NCBI GenBank assembly: GCA_029975215.1
Contig: JARKPO010000017.1
Location: 1-64,000, forward strand
DNA: 64,000 nucleotides
Direction of reading: 5' to 3'
DNA from: Levilinea sp.
GTDB lineage: Bacteria; Chloroflexota; Anaerolineae; Anaerolineales; Anaerolineaceae
Under the pieces are notes generated by a model. That model saw only the letters and a list, made by a program, of their open reading frames with translations, was not told the DNA's origin and ran no database searches. Each line of letters begins with the position of its first letter. Positions within the stretch are counted from its first letter, which is position 1. This document shows positions 34,570 to 43,236 of this stretch, piece by piece. The translations under genes and the position numbers were made by a program.

Positions 34570-34604
34570 AAACACCCGGGATATTCTCCGGGTGTTTGTT
34601 GGTT
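34570..34604 (+). terminator. Rho-independent terminator of the OFA transporter gene
   Basis: A 10-bp stem (AAACACCCGG 34570-34579 with CCGGGTGTTT 34588-34597) is followed by GTTGGTT. It lies 24 bases after the stop codon. Confidence 0.85.
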
Positions 34605-34661
34605 AAAGCCTGCCTGCGGCCCTGCTGTATAATTCTTGTATTCAGCCCTGCTTGGAGGCCT

Positions 34662-35519
34662 ATGCCCCTCACCCGCAAAATTTCCGCATTCATTCAATTG
34701 ATCCGCCCGGAGCTGCCGCTGGCTGCGGGCCTGTGCGTTCTGCTGGGGCAAGCGGTGGCGTTGGGGGGCTTCCCGCCATTTTCCACCATGCTGCTGGGCT
34801 TTTTGCTGGGTTTTCTGCTCTCCAGCTCGGCCATGGTCTTTAATGACTACTTTGACCTGGAAGTGGACCGCGTCAACGCCCCCCAGCGCCCCTACGCCGC
34901 CGGAAAGCTGACTGCCGCCGAGGTGATCGTTTTCGGTCTGCTCACCGCCCTGTTGGGCCTGCTCACCGCCGCCGCCATCCGCCCCCTGGTGCTGGGCCTC
35001 AGCCTGCTCACCTGGATTCTGGGCTTTGGCTATAACTGGCGTTTCAAGTCCGCCGGGCTGTGGGGCAATCTGTGCGTCAGCATTTCCGTGGCCATGACCT
35101 TCATCCTGGGCGGGCTGAGCGTGGGCCAGACCCCCAACGCCATCTTGTGGATCTTCATCGCTGTGGTATTTTTCTTTGATCTGGCGGAGGAAATCGCCGG
35201 GGACAGCATGGACATGGCCGGGGACGAAAAACGCGGGGTGCGCTCGCTGGCCTTACGCGTGGGCAAAGCCGCCGCGCTGCGTGTGTCCGCGGCGCTTTTT
35301 GGGCTGGTGGTGGTGCTCAGCCTGATCCCCATCTTCACCGGCAGCGTCGGCTGGGCCTACGCCGTACCGATGGGCATTGCGGATGTTTTCATTCTATTTT
35401 TCACCTACCGGCTGATGCGCGCCCCCAACCGTCAGGCCGGCCACAACGCCATGCGCGCCCTGTACCTCACCGCCACCGCCGGGCTGGGGCTGGCCATTTT
35501 GGGCCACTACCTGCTCTAG
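34662..35519 (+). CDS. UbiA-family prenyltransferase
   Basis: A 285-residue membrane prenyltransferase with about nine hydrophobic segments. The two Asp-rich motifs that bind Mg-prenyl pyrophosphate are present: NDYFDLEVDR (61-70, N61, D62, D65, D69) and DLAEEIAGDSMDMAGDEKRG (about 175). The second motif resembles geranylgeranylglyceryl phosphate synthase-type or chlorophyll-synthase-type members, so the acceptor could be a lipid alcohol or a quinone precursor. GGAGG lies just upstream of the ATG, and a TATAAT lies at 34628-34633. The gene stands alone. Confidence 0.88.
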   Translation: MPLTRKISAFIQLIRPELPLAAGLCVLLGQAVALGGFPPFSTMLLGFLLGFLLSSSAMVFNDYFDLEVDRVNAPQRPYAAGKLTAAEVIVFGLLTALLGLLTAAAIRPLVLGLSLLTWILGFGYNWRFKSAGLWGNLCVSISVAMTFILGGLSVGQTPNAILWIFIAVVFFFDLAEEIAGDSMDMAGDEKRGVRSLALRVGKAAALRVSAALFGLVVVLSLIPIFTGSVGWAYAVPMGIADVFILFFTYRLMRAPNRQAGHNAMRALYLTATAGLGLAILGHYLL

Positions 35520-35537
35520 CCGCCCGCCCCGCGCGCA

Positions 35538-35916
35538 TTACTCCGAGCGCAGAGTCTTGAGCTGCACCAGATGGATCGTCACCCCCACGGCGATCACCAG
35601 CAGCAGCGCCCGTACCCAGCCGTTCTGCACCCACAGCAGCACCGCCGTCCCAATCGTGCCCCACAGCAGCACCAGAGCTGAGACCTTGTGCCGCAAATGC
35701 ACCCCCTTGCCCTCGCGGTAGCTGCGGATGTATTCCCCAAACCAGCGGTTATTCAGCAGCCAATCGTAAAAGCGCTGGGAACTGCGCGCGTAACACACCG
35801 CCGCCAGCAGCAAAAACGGGGGGGGGCGGCAGCACCGGCAGAAAAATCCCCAACAAGCCCAGCCCCACAAACAGCGTACCGAAGACCACGAGCGCGCCGC
35901 GCACACCCTGATGCAA
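35538..35916 (-). pseudogene. DUF454 (YbaN-like) membrane protein gene with a frameshift in a C9 tract
   Basis: The C-terminal part reads as a DUF454 protein (FLLLAAVCYARSSQRFYDWLLNNRWFG is split by reading phase; the second half continues to 35538). The matching N-terminus (LVGLGLLGIFLPVLPPPP in concept) lies in another frame. The two frames join at a run of nine C on the minus strand (35818-35826); eight C would give one continuous frame of about 125 residues. A TTG at 35916 with AGGAG seven bases upstream is the likely start. It could be a sequencing or assembly error, a phase-variable tract or a true pseudogene. Confidence 0.75.
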
Positions 35917-36005
35917 AATTTCGCTCCTGCGATGGTAAAGATAGCGCGCACAGCAGCGCGCTGGGAGATTTTATCATCCTTTTACACGCCAGGGATTCTC
36001 CCCCA

Positions 36006-36914
36006 TCACTGCACTTCAGGCCGTGAAATCCCTTTCAGAAAATCGCCCAGCAAAATGCAGCTCATCGAAATTAGCAGGATGCTCAGCGAGGGGATCACCA
36101 CCATCAGCGGGTTGCGGTTGAGGGCCGAGCGGCCCGAAAAGAACATCCCGCCCCAACTGATCACCGAAAATGCGTTGTCCGATTCCGCGCTGGTGACCCC
36201 GATGCCGATATAGCCCAGGACGGCTTCGATCAAAATCACCGCGGGCACGTTGTTGATCACCCAGGCGATGATGAGATGCGACACATTCGGCAGCAGGTGG
36301 CGGGTGATGATCTGCCAGGGGGTTGCGCCCACCGATATCGCCGCCTCCACAAACAACTGTGTCTTTAACACCATCACCTGAACGCGGATCAGACGCGCCA
36401 GGCTGACCCAGGCCACCGCCGCGAAACCGAACACCAGGGCGATCAGCCCGTGGAACCAGGACGGCGTCAGGATGCTGCGCAAGATAAGCACCAGCATCAC
36501 CATGAACATAATCCCCGGCAGGGATTGGATCATGTCCATCAGCAGGGAAAGCCCGGTGTCCACCCTGCCGCCCGCATACCCGGCCGTCAGCCCCACCAGC
36601 GTGCCCACCAGGCCCGCCAGCGGCACGGCCATCAACGCCAAAAAGAAGGCGGTGCGGGTTCCAAACAGCAGGCGGCTCAAAATATCGCGTCCGTAGCGGT
36701 CAGAGCCCAGGGGAAAATCCGCCTGAGGGGTCTTGGGGCCGTCATTGACCCACACCGGCGGCAGGTCGGCCTGAGATGCGCCCCAGCGGTAGGGGTCCTG
36801 CGGGGCCAGCCAGGGACCTAGGACCGCCGTCAAGGCAAACGCCGCCGTCACCGCCAGACTGAACCAGACCGCCTTGCTGTGCAGGGCGCGTTTCCAGGAA
36901 AAAAAGATCTTCAT
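36006..36914 (-). CDS. ABC transporter permease, DppC/OppC type
   Basis: A 302-residue inner-membrane permease for peptides, nickel or similar solutes. One N-terminal helix is followed by an extracytoplasmic loop, then five helices. The binding-protein-dependent permease (EAA-type) loop is seen as AAISVGATPWQIITRHLLPN, which docks the ATPase subunit. It overlaps the DppB-like gene by four bases (ATGA), so the two are made together. No ATPase or solute-binding gene follows, which is unusual for this transporter class. Confidence 0.92.
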   Translation of the reverse strand: MKIFFSWKRALHSKAVWFSLAVTAAFALTAVLGPWLAPQDPYRWGASQADLPPVWVNDGPKTPQADFPLGSDRYGRDILSRLLFGTRTAFFLALMAVPLAGLVGTLVGLTAGYAGGRVDTGLSLLMDMIQSLPGIMFMVMLVLILRSILTPSWFHGLIALVFGFAAVAWVSLARLIRVQVMVLKTQLFVEAAISVGATPWQIITRHLLPNVSHLIIAWVINNVPAVILIEAVLGYIGIGVTSAESDNAFSVISWGGMFFSGRSALNRNPLMVVIPSLSILLISMSCILLGDFLKGISRPEVQ

Positions 36915-37945
36915 GCCGCTGCCCCCTCTTCCACGGCGCGCAGGCGCGGATCCAAAATCTCACACAGCGCGGCGATGCTCACATTCACCACGCCAATGCC
37001 GACGGCGTACAGCAGCAGAACCCCCATGGCCAAAGGGTAATCCAGCTTGAGGATGGCATCCCAATAGCCGCGGCCAAAGCCGGGGAAGGCGTACAGGTTT
37101 TCAACGATAAACAGCCCCGCGAACATCTCCATCAGGACGGGACCTAAGAAAGTGGTGATGGGAACCAGCGCATTGCGCAGCACATGCACGCGCATCACGC
37201 GCCGTTCCGTCATGCCCTTGGCCCGCGCGGTGAGGATGTAATCTTCGTTCAGCGTGTTTTCCAGGGTAGTCTGCGTCACGCGCGCAATGCTTGCAATGGG
37301 CATGGCCGCCAGCACCGCCGCTGGGATGATCCAATGGGCGGGCTGATTCCAATTGGGCAGCACCGGAATCAGCTTGAGCCAGGAGGCGAACACGATCATG
37401 GCCAACAAACCCAGCACAAAATTGGGGATGGAAATCAAAGCCGCCAGCCCAAAGGAGACCGCTTTTTTCAGGCGGGTGTGGGCGCGGGAAGCGGTCAGGA
37501 ATCCCAGCGGAATTCCCAGCCCCACGGCGATGCAAGAGGCAAAGAAGACCAGGCGAATGGAATAGCCAAAGGGACTGCGCCACCAAGACCCATCGTCCGG
37601 TGCTGTGAACAAGATGTCCTGCACCGTCCGCCCGCGCTGCTGAATGGACGGGCCCAAGTTGCCGCACACCGCCCCGCAAAAGAATTCCCCCTGCTCATCA
37701 AAATCGCCTACGATATAGCGCGTGTACTGCCGCCAGAGCGGCAAATTCAGGCCAAAGCGGCGGTAAAGCTCTTTCTCCTGTGCCGCATCCATCCAGGCGT
37801 TCTTCATGGCGCGCATGTTGGAGGAATAATTGCTCCACGGGTTCCCAGGGATCAGGTGCATCAATAGGAAGGCCAGCACGGTCGTGCCAATCACGACCAC
37901 AATCACCCTCAGCAGCTTTCTGGCGACAAATCCAAGGATTTCCAC
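36911..37945 (-). CDS. ABC transporter permease, DppB/OppB type
   Basis: A 344-residue inner-membrane permease partner of the DppC-like protein. The N-terminal helix is typical (LLRVIVVVIGTTVLAFLLMHLIPGNPW); the EAA loop reads TARAKGMTERRVMRVHVLRN. A Cys-containing insertion follows the first helix (GEFFCGAVCGNLGPS). The start is taken as GTG at 37945, with AAGGAAGG just upstream. An ATG at 38023 is possible but would translate through a perfect hairpin. No solute-binding protein or ATPase gene is adjacent. Confidence 0.9.
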   Translation of the reverse strand: MEILGFVARKLLRVIVVVIGTTVLAFLLMHLIPGNPWSNYSSNMRAMKNAWMDAAQEKELYRRFGLNLPLWRQYTRYIVGDFDEQGEFFCGAVCGNLGPSIQQRGRTVQDILFTAPDDGSWWRSPFGYSIRLVFFASCIAVGLGIPLGFLTASRAHTRLKKAVSFGLAALISIPNFVLGLLAMIVFASWLKLIPVLPNWNQPAHWIIPAAVLAAMPIASIARVTQTTLENTLNEDYILTARAKGMTERRVMRVHVLRNALVPITTFLGPVLMEMFAGLFIVENLYAFPGFGRGYWDAILKLDYPLAMGVLLLYAVGIGVVNVSIAALCEILDPRLRAVEEGAAA

Positions 37946-37976
37946 ACGGCCTTCCTTTTCACCGAAGATAATAATC

Positions 37977-38004
37977 GCCTGAGAGGGCTGATACCCTCTC
38001 AGGC
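37977..38004 (-). terminator. Perfect hairpin between MFS-fusion gene and ABC permease pair
   Basis: An 11-bp perfect stem (37977-37987 with 37994-38004) and 6-base loop are followed on the minus strand by GATTATTATCTT. It lies 50 bases after the upstream MFS stop and about 30 before the GTG start of the permease, so it is a terminator of the former or an attenuator in the leader of the latter. Confidence 0.65.
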
Positions 38005-38054
38005 ATTTTCGATACGGTTTCATTATAATCCTGCAAGGGAAACAAACCTACGGA

Positions 38055-39728
38055 TCAGGCGGTCTCACTTTCGCCGCTGGTGCCTTCGCGAGTGATCTCC
38101 ACTCGGGCTTTTGCCTCTGTCTCCAGGCTGGCGCTGCCTCCGTTGGAAAGCCCCTCAGCAATCAAATGCCGCAGGCGCTGCGCATCCACATACTGTTCCA
38201 CATCCAGCGACAGGCGGCAGTCGGTGTTGAGAAAAATATTCACCAACCCCAAAGGCAGCAGCAGTTCGGTGTGCGTTTGCCCGTTGACAGCGTCGCTGAC
38301 GCGCACGCGCACCTGCTCTGATGCGGGTGCGGATTCATGCCCGCGCATGCGTGCATATTTGGCCTCCTGCACCTCAGCCAGCCGCGCCGCGGCCTCTTCC
38401 ACCGTCAGGCGGCCTTCTTCCAACTGCTGAAACACCTGCAGGCGCATGTCCACCAGCGTCCAGCGCGAGCCGCCCACTTTCTGCTGCAAAGCATAGTACA
38501 TGGCCGCCGAAGCCAGACCCAAAAGCCCCGCCGCGTACCAAATCCAGCGCGGATCCAGGTTATCCATCACCAGCCCCGCCAAAAGCGGCCCCACCGCCGA
38601 AGGCAGTACCCAGCTGAAGCCGTAGGTGGCCATGTAGCGTCCGCGCATGTCTTCCGGCGCCAGATTGGTGACAATGGCCTGCGCAACCGGGCTGACCAGC
38701 ATTTCGCCGAGGGTGATGATCACCATCGCCGCCAAAAACAGGGGGAAACTGGCCACAAAGCCGTACAGGCTGAATCCCACTGCGTACAGCAGAGTGCCCA
38801 CCACCATCACCATCAGCGGCCGGAAGGGGGTGATGCGGCGGGTGATGGGGAACTGGAACAGCACCACCATCGCGGCGTTTAGCGCCAGGATATAGCTAAA
38901 CATCTGCTCATTGGTGCCGTGTACGTCGCGCAGGAACACCGCCAGGGTAGTGTTCATTTGCATATACATGAGCACGCTTAACATCGAAGCCAGCATGAAC
39001 CAGGTGAAGGCCGAATCGCGCAGAACGGTGAAGTATCCCTTGAAGGTCTGCCCCAGGCTTTCCTGCGGCTCGCCTGGCGCAGGGGCCGCGCGTGTTTCAC
39101 GGATAGCCACCCACACAAAGCCTGCCGTCAACAGACTGGTGATGGTGTCAATGATGAACAGGAGCATGTAAGAGCGCGCAGCCAGCAGCCCGCCCAGCAG
39201 GGGGCCAATCACCACTGCCAGGTTCATGACCACCCGCAAAATGCCAAAGCCCTGGGCACGCTTATGCTCCGGCAGCAAATCCGCCACCATCGCGCTCTGC
39301 GCCGGTCCGCCCACATCCGAAAAAAGGCCCACCACACCAGTCACCACCAAAAAGGTGGTGAATTCGTTGACCAGGCCCATCACCAGGGCCGAGAGGGCGC
39401 TCATCAACAGTGCAAAAATGATGATGCCCTTACGGCCGATGCGGTCGGTCAGCGCCCCACCCAGCATGCTGCTGAGCAGGCCGGTGATGGAGAACACGGC
39501 AAAGATCACCCCGACTTGGGTCATGCCAACGTTGAATTTCTGCGTGATGTACAGCGAAAAGAAAGGGAACAGCAGCGCCCCGCCCAGACGGTCAATGAAA
39601 CTGCCGAACACCAGCACCCAAAACTGGCGCGGGTACTCCTCATAGACACTGCGCAGCTGCGCGGCCTGCCCGGCCAGCCCGCGGGCCGGCTGGGTGGAGG
39701 GGGTGGAGGAAGGTTGGGGGTTTGACAT
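38055..39728 (-). CDS. MFS transporter fused to a C-terminal YvlB/SHOCT-like domain
   Basis: A 557-residue protein. Residues about 35-420 form a twelve-helix MFS multidrug-type carrier (GALTDRIGRKGI loop; PEDMRGRYMATYG). The last 130 residues are soluble: a short SHOCT-like helix pair (LQVFQQLEEGRLTVEEAAARLAE) and an acidic beta-rich segment (TELLLPLGLVNIFLN), the form seen in YvlB/LiaX-type envelope-stress proteins. This fusion is unusual and may make transport responsive to membrane or antibiotic stress. The ATG at 39728 with GAGG six bases upstream is preferred over a TTG four codons earlier. Confidence 0.85.
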   Translation of the reverse strand: MSNPQPSSTPSTQPARGLAGQAAQLRSVYEEYPRQFWVLVFGSFIDRLGGALLFPFFSLYITQKFNVGMTQVGVIFAVFSITGLLSSMLGGALTDRIGRKGIIIFALLMSALSALVMGLVNEFTTFLVVTGVVGLFSDVGGPAQSAMVADLLPEHKRAQGFGILRVVMNLAVVIGPLLGGLLAARSYMLLFIIDTITSLLTAGFVWVAIRETRAAPAPGEPQESLGQTFKGYFTVLRDSAFTWFMLASMLSVLMYMQMNTTLAVFLRDVHGTNEQMFSYILALNAAMVVLFQFPITRRITPFRPLMVMVVGTLLYAVGFSLYGFVASFPLFLAAMVIITLGEMLVSPVAQAIVTNLAPEDMRGRYMATYGFSWVLPSAVGPLLAGLVMDNLDPRWIWYAAGLLGLASAAMYYALQQKVGGSRWTLVDMRLQVFQQLEEGRLTVEEAAARLAEVQEAKYARMRGHESAPASEQVRVRVSDAVNGQTHTELLLPLGLVNIFLNTDCRLSLDVEQYVDAQRLRHLIAEGLSNGGSASLETEAKARVEITREGTSGESETA

Positions 39729-39973
39729 ACGAGACCTCAAAAGATCATCAAGATTTGGATGATTTTGATCGTATCACAGCGCCTGCCGCACGGGTTAAAA
39801 AACTGGTCAAGTGGCCGATGAAAACCCGCCGGGCGAAGGGGAGCCGCAGCCCTTGCCCGCCCTGCGAATTTTCGGGCCTGCCGCGCTGCGTTTTGGCAAA
39901 AAGGGTCTATACTTAAAGAGAGCCTCATTTCCCCATCCCGTTCGCGGAACCAATTGACCGAAAGAGACCCGCC

Positions 39974-40330
39974 ATGAACTGCTTCCGTCTGACCGTCATC
40001 CTATGGGAAAACCCTCTGCCTGATTCGCAGCACAGCGACCGGCGCGCGCTGCGCGAAGCCTGCATCCTGGACTGCGTATCTGCGGAGGAGGCCCAGGCCC
40101 TCTTTGCACAGATTTGCGCTGCCTTCCCACCCATCGCCGACGGCGATCAGCATCCCCTGACGGTAGAGGTGCTGGTCAGCCAGGGGCCGCGCACCACCGG
40201 CCACCCCGAAAACAGGGCAGCCCTCTTCGCCGGTCCCCTGTGGGATTTCACCGTGGGCCAGTTTGAACACATCGCCCGGCAGGCCCGCCACATGGCCGCC
40301 CTGCCCCCTGGCCCGCTGACCCCCTGCTAA
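39974..40330 (+). CDS. Hypothetical protein
   Basis: A 118-residue protein not recognised. It is soluble, with no signal peptide and two cysteines near the N-terminal half plus one at the C-terminus. The ribosome binding site is weak. It lies 18 bases upstream of the 466-residue unknown gene and may be co-transcribed. A TATACT 60 bases upstream (39908-39913) could be its -10 box. Codon use matches its neighbours, which supports it being a real gene. Confidence 0.6.
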   Translation: MNCFRLTVILWENPLPDSQHSDRRALREACILDCVSAEEAQALFAQICAAFPPIADGDQHPLTVEVLVSQGPRTTGHPENRAALFAGPLWDFTVGQFEHIARQARHMAALPPGPLTPC

Positions 40331-40348
40331 CTCTGACCTCGGCGCGCA

Positions 40349-41749
40349 ATGACCTCTCCCCCTTCGTTTTTTGATGTCTTGCGCAGTTTCGGCCTGGACC
40401 GCCCAGAGCTCCTGGATCAACGTTTGCTGCAGCTAAGCCAGCGCGATTGGAAGGCCTTCAGCGACGCATTGGACGCCTACTTTAAAGCTCAGTCCGCCCC
40501 CCACGCCGACCCCCATGTACGCACCCCGCTGACCTTCTGCCTGCCCAGCCTGCCCCCGCAGGAACTGGCCCAAACCGCTTCCCATCTTCTGATCGCCGAC
40601 CGTCTGTATCTGGACGACCCCTTATATGATTACGCCGCCTTTCTCAGCGGGCCTGAATTCGACGACTCCCGCCTTCAGCCTGGGGCGCAAATGGCAGCTG
40701 CCTACCGCGCCGGATACCCTATCTGCCTGCAAAACCTGCGCGCCGTCCTCCAGTATTACCATCAGGCCCGCGAGCTGATCGCCGAGGGCCGCCTGGTGCC
40801 TTACAAGCTCACCCAAATGCCCGAGGGGGCCTGGCCGTTCATTTCGGTGTACAGCCGCCAGACCCTGCTGGACGCGCGCGCCATGCGCATCGCTGGTTAC
40901 GGCAGCCCTCTCACCCTGGCGGTTCAAGGGCTATGGCAGATTCTCACCCACAACCGTCTGGCCAGGGAGGTCTCGCGCCGCCTGGGCAAACCCGCCTCGT
41001 CTGCAGCCCCGCCGCCTCCCGCCGCCCATTTTGACGAAATCACCGCTGCCAGCGCCCGCCTGGATACGCGTTTGCAGCGCTATTTCACCTACCAGCCCCT
41101 GTGGGTCTCCCTGGCGGCCTTTGCCATCGCCGGCGGTCTGCAAGGGCTGAGCACGGATTTCTTCTCCCCCGATTACACCTACATGTTCCGCAAAGCCCTG
41201 GAGGCCGCCCGCCAGGTGAACCGAAAGCTGCCCCAGGATCAGCGTTTTCTGATCCCGGCCGGATTCAGTCTGAACGGCCTGCGCCTGCCAGCCCTGCTGA
41301 ATCTGCCGGTGGAGCGCGTGCTGGATACCATTACGCGCGAACCGCACGCCTTTCAGGCCTTCCGCGCCCAGATCAACCAGAAACTGCTGGAAATCTCCGC
41401 GCCCGCCGGAAGCCCAGAGCGTGAACAGCAAATTTTAGCCCTCCAGCACAGCGTGGAACACGACGTGGCCCAGATCAGCCTGACCTATCAGGAAATCAGC
41501 ACCTCGTACCGCCAGCGGTTTTCCACCCACCTGGCCCTTGGCTCGGCATCCGTGCTGGTGGCCGGTCTGACCACCCTGGGCAGCAATCTGGACGCGCTGT
41601 CCATCGCGGGTGGGGTCTTTTCGGGCCTGTCCCTCTCGGCCAGTCTGAAAGAATTTGCCAAAGAATGGCTGGATTACCAGCGCGACCTGCTCAAATTAAA
41701 AGCCAACGACAACTATTTTATCTGGCGGCTCACCCCACCCCCTCGCTGA
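40349..41749 (+). CDS. Hypothetical protein with C-terminal hydrophobic hairpin
   Basis: A 466-residue protein that I do not recognise. Residues 1-240 are soluble and aromatic-rich. A moderately hydrophobic stretch occurs at about 251-266, and two adjacent hydrophobic segments near 393-432 (LALGSASVLVAGLTTLG, ALSIAGGVFSGLSLSASL) could form a membrane hairpin or glycine-zipper helices before a charged tail. The hydrophobic pair plus long helices recalls effector or toxin-like membrane-active proteins, but there is no direct evidence. It is followed after 14 bases by the GNAT-VOC gene. Confidence 0.6.
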   Translation: MTSPPSFFDVLRSFGLDRPELLDQRLLQLSQRDWKAFSDALDAYFKAQSAPHADPHVRTPLTFCLPSLPPQELAQTASHLLIADRLYLDDPLYDYAAFLSGPEFDDSRLQPGAQMAAAYRAGYPICLQNLRAVLQYYHQARELIAEGRLVPYKLTQMPEGAWPFISVYSRQTLLDARAMRIAGYGSPLTLAVQGLWQILTHNRLAREVSRRLGKPASSAAPPPPAAHFDEITAASARLDTRLQRYFTYQPLWVSLAAFAIAGGLQGLSTDFFSPDYTYMFRKALEAARQVNRKLPQDQRFLIPAGFSLNGLRLPALLNLPVERVLDTITREPHAFQAFRAQINQKLLEISAPAGSPEREQQILALQHSVEHDVAQISLTYQEISTSYRQRFSTHLALGSASVLVAGLTTLGSNLDALSIAGGVFSGLSLSASLKEFAKEWLDYQRDLLKLKANDNYFIWRLTPPPR

Positions 41750-41763
41750 AAGGCAGTCCTGCA

Positions 41764-42738
41764 ATGCCCTTCCCCCTGCAAACCCCTCGCCTCATCCTGC
41801 GCCCCTTTGCCCTATCGGATCTGGCGGCGTTTGTCGCCTACCGCTCCGACCCCCAAACCGCCCGCTACCAAAGCTGGGAGGCCCCCTACCCCGAAGAAAA
41901 GGCGCGCGCCTTCATCCAAACCCTGCTGCGCAGTCAGCCCGGAACCCCAGGGGAATGGTATCAGCTGGCGGTGGTGCGCAAAGACAGCGGCGAGATGATC
42001 GGCGACTGCGCCTTTCATATCCTGGCCGAAGACTCCAGCCAGGCGGAGATCGGCTACACCCTTTCGCCGCGCCATCGCCGGCGCGGCTTTGCCACCGAAG
42101 CGGTGGCCGGGCTGCTGCGCTACCTGTTTGAGGAATGCCGCCTGCACCGCGTGCGCGCCGTGTGCGACGCGGAAAACCCAGCCTCAGCCCGCGTGCTGGA
42201 GCGCATTGGGATGCGCCGCGAGGCGTTCTTCAAAGAAAACATCTGGTTCAAAGGGGCCTGGGGTTCAGAGTGGGTCTACGCCATCCTGGAAAGCGAATGG
42301 AAACGGCTGCAGACCGCCCCCGCCCCGCGTTTTCTGTACCCGGCCGAATGGATGCTGTTCGTCCCCGACCGCCTGGCCGCCGCTGAATGGTACGCCCGCC
42401 TGCTCAGCACTACCGTGCAGTATCTGCCGGAAAGCAATCATTACATTGTGGAAGCCGGGGGAATTCAAATCACCTTTCATCTCGCCGATGAAAAAATGCC
42501 CTCAGGCAAAGCCGGGCAGACGCTCTACTGGCAGGTCAGCCAGTTTGACGCCGCCCTGGGGCGCGCCCTGGCCTGCGGGGCGGTGCTGTACCGCGGCCCG
42601 CTGGCGCGCACCGATAACCTGAGCATGGCCCAGGTAAGCGACCCCTTTGGCAACCTGATCGGCATCATCGGCCCCCGTCCCGGCTTGCCCGCCGATATGG
42701 GATATTTGGCCGCCTCAAATCAGGATGAATGTGAATAG
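41764..42738 (+). CDS. GNAT acetyltransferase fused to a VOC (glyoxalase-like) domain
   Basis: A 324-residue two-domain protein. Residues 1-180 are a RimJ/RimL-type GNAT (TPRLILRPFALSDLA, GYTLSPRHRRRGFATEAVAG, NPASARVLERIGMRREA). Residues about 190-315 are a VOC-fold domain (LFVPDRLAAAEWYARLL, DPFGNLIGIIGP) of the glyoxalase/bleomycin-resistance superfamily. The combination hints at small-molecule recognition plus acetylation, for example drug resistance. The start at 41764 begins the GNAT fold directly; the longer frame overlaps the preceding gene. Confidence 0.87.
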   Translation: MPFPLQTPRLILRPFALSDLAAFVAYRSDPQTARYQSWEAPYPEEKARAFIQTLLRSQPGTPGEWYQLAVVRKDSGEMIGDCAFHILAEDSSQAEIGYTLSPRHRRRGFATEAVAGLLRYLFEECRLHRVRAVCDAENPASARVLERIGMRREAFFKENIWFKGAWGSEWVYAILESEWKRLQTAPAPRFLYPAEWMLFVPDRLAAAEWYARLLSTTVQYLPESNHYIVEAGGIQITFHLADEKMPSGKAGQTLYWQVSQFDAALGRALACGAVLYRGPLARTDNLSMAQVSDPFGNLIGIIGPRPGLPADMGYLAASNQDECE

Positions 42739-42753
42739 CGTTTATGCCTGTTC

Positions 42754-42781
42754 TTGGATACAGTAATAGAGTTGGTAAAAT
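42754..42781 (+). promoter_or_regulatory. Promoter of the ferredoxin-AOR-MoaD operon
   Basis: TTGGAT (42754-42759) and TAAAAT (42776-42781) are spaced by 16 bases, 37 bases upstream of the ferredoxin start codon, in an AT-rich gap that contrasts with the surrounding GC-rich genes. Confidence 0.65.
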
Positions 42782-42817
42782 TTTTTGCGTTCGCCCCCTT
42801 TCCAAGGAGACCCGCCT

Positions 42818-43225
42818 ATGCGATTGTACGCTGATTCCACTAAATGCTGCGGCTGCAGCGCCTGTTTGGTGGCTTGTTCGCTCAATATCTTTGAGGAGAA
42901 CAACCCCAAAAAAGCCGCCCTGCGGGTGGTGCCCCATTTCCCCGAACCGGGCTACTATGAACTGAAGGTCTGCACGCAATGCGGCGAATGCGCCCAGGTG
43001 TGCCCCACCGGCGCCATCCAACGCAACGAGCGCGGAGCCTATTTCGTCGATGCCGCCCTGTGCGACCTGTGCGGCGCGTGTGAGACGGTCTGTCCCGAAG
43101 GCGTCATGTTCGTTGTTCCAGAGAAGTCTGAACATTCCTGGAAATGCGACCTGTGCGGCGACTGCGTTCAGGTTTGCGGCATGAACGCACTGTGGATCGC
43201 TGAACCCTCCACCCCGGCAGCCTAA
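42818..43225 (+). CDS. Four-cluster [4Fe-4S] ferredoxin-like electron-transfer protein
   Basis: A 135-residue iron-sulfur protein related to HycB/NrfC-type subunits. Four Cys quartets can each bind a [4Fe-4S] cluster: C10, C13, C16, C20; C52, C55, C58, C62; C82, C85, C88, C92; C110, C113, C116, C120. It most likely shuttles electrons to or from the aldehyde:ferredoxin oxidoreductase encoded 11 bases downstream. There is no signal peptide, so it is cytoplasmic. AAGGAG lies upstream of ATG. It is first in a three-gene operon with its own promoter. Confidence 0.93.
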   Translation: MRLYADSTKCCGCSACLVACSLNIFEENNPKKAALRVVPHFPEPGYYELKVCTQCGECAQVCPTGAIQRNERGAYFVDAALCDLCGACETVCPEGVMFVVPEKSEHSWKCDLCGDCVQVCGMNALWIAEPSTPAA

Positions 43226-43236
43226 AGGAGCACACC

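Noticed and set aside
37946-38023. Longer DppB-like start at 38023
   Set aside because: It would place a perfect 11-bp hairpin inside the coding region and add residues atypical of the family; the GTG at 37945 has a better ribosome binding site.
39729-39973. Possible small genes in the 245-base gap after the MFS fusion
   Set aside because: Both short open frames lack ribosome binding sites and recognisable sequence; the gap is better read as divergent promoters.
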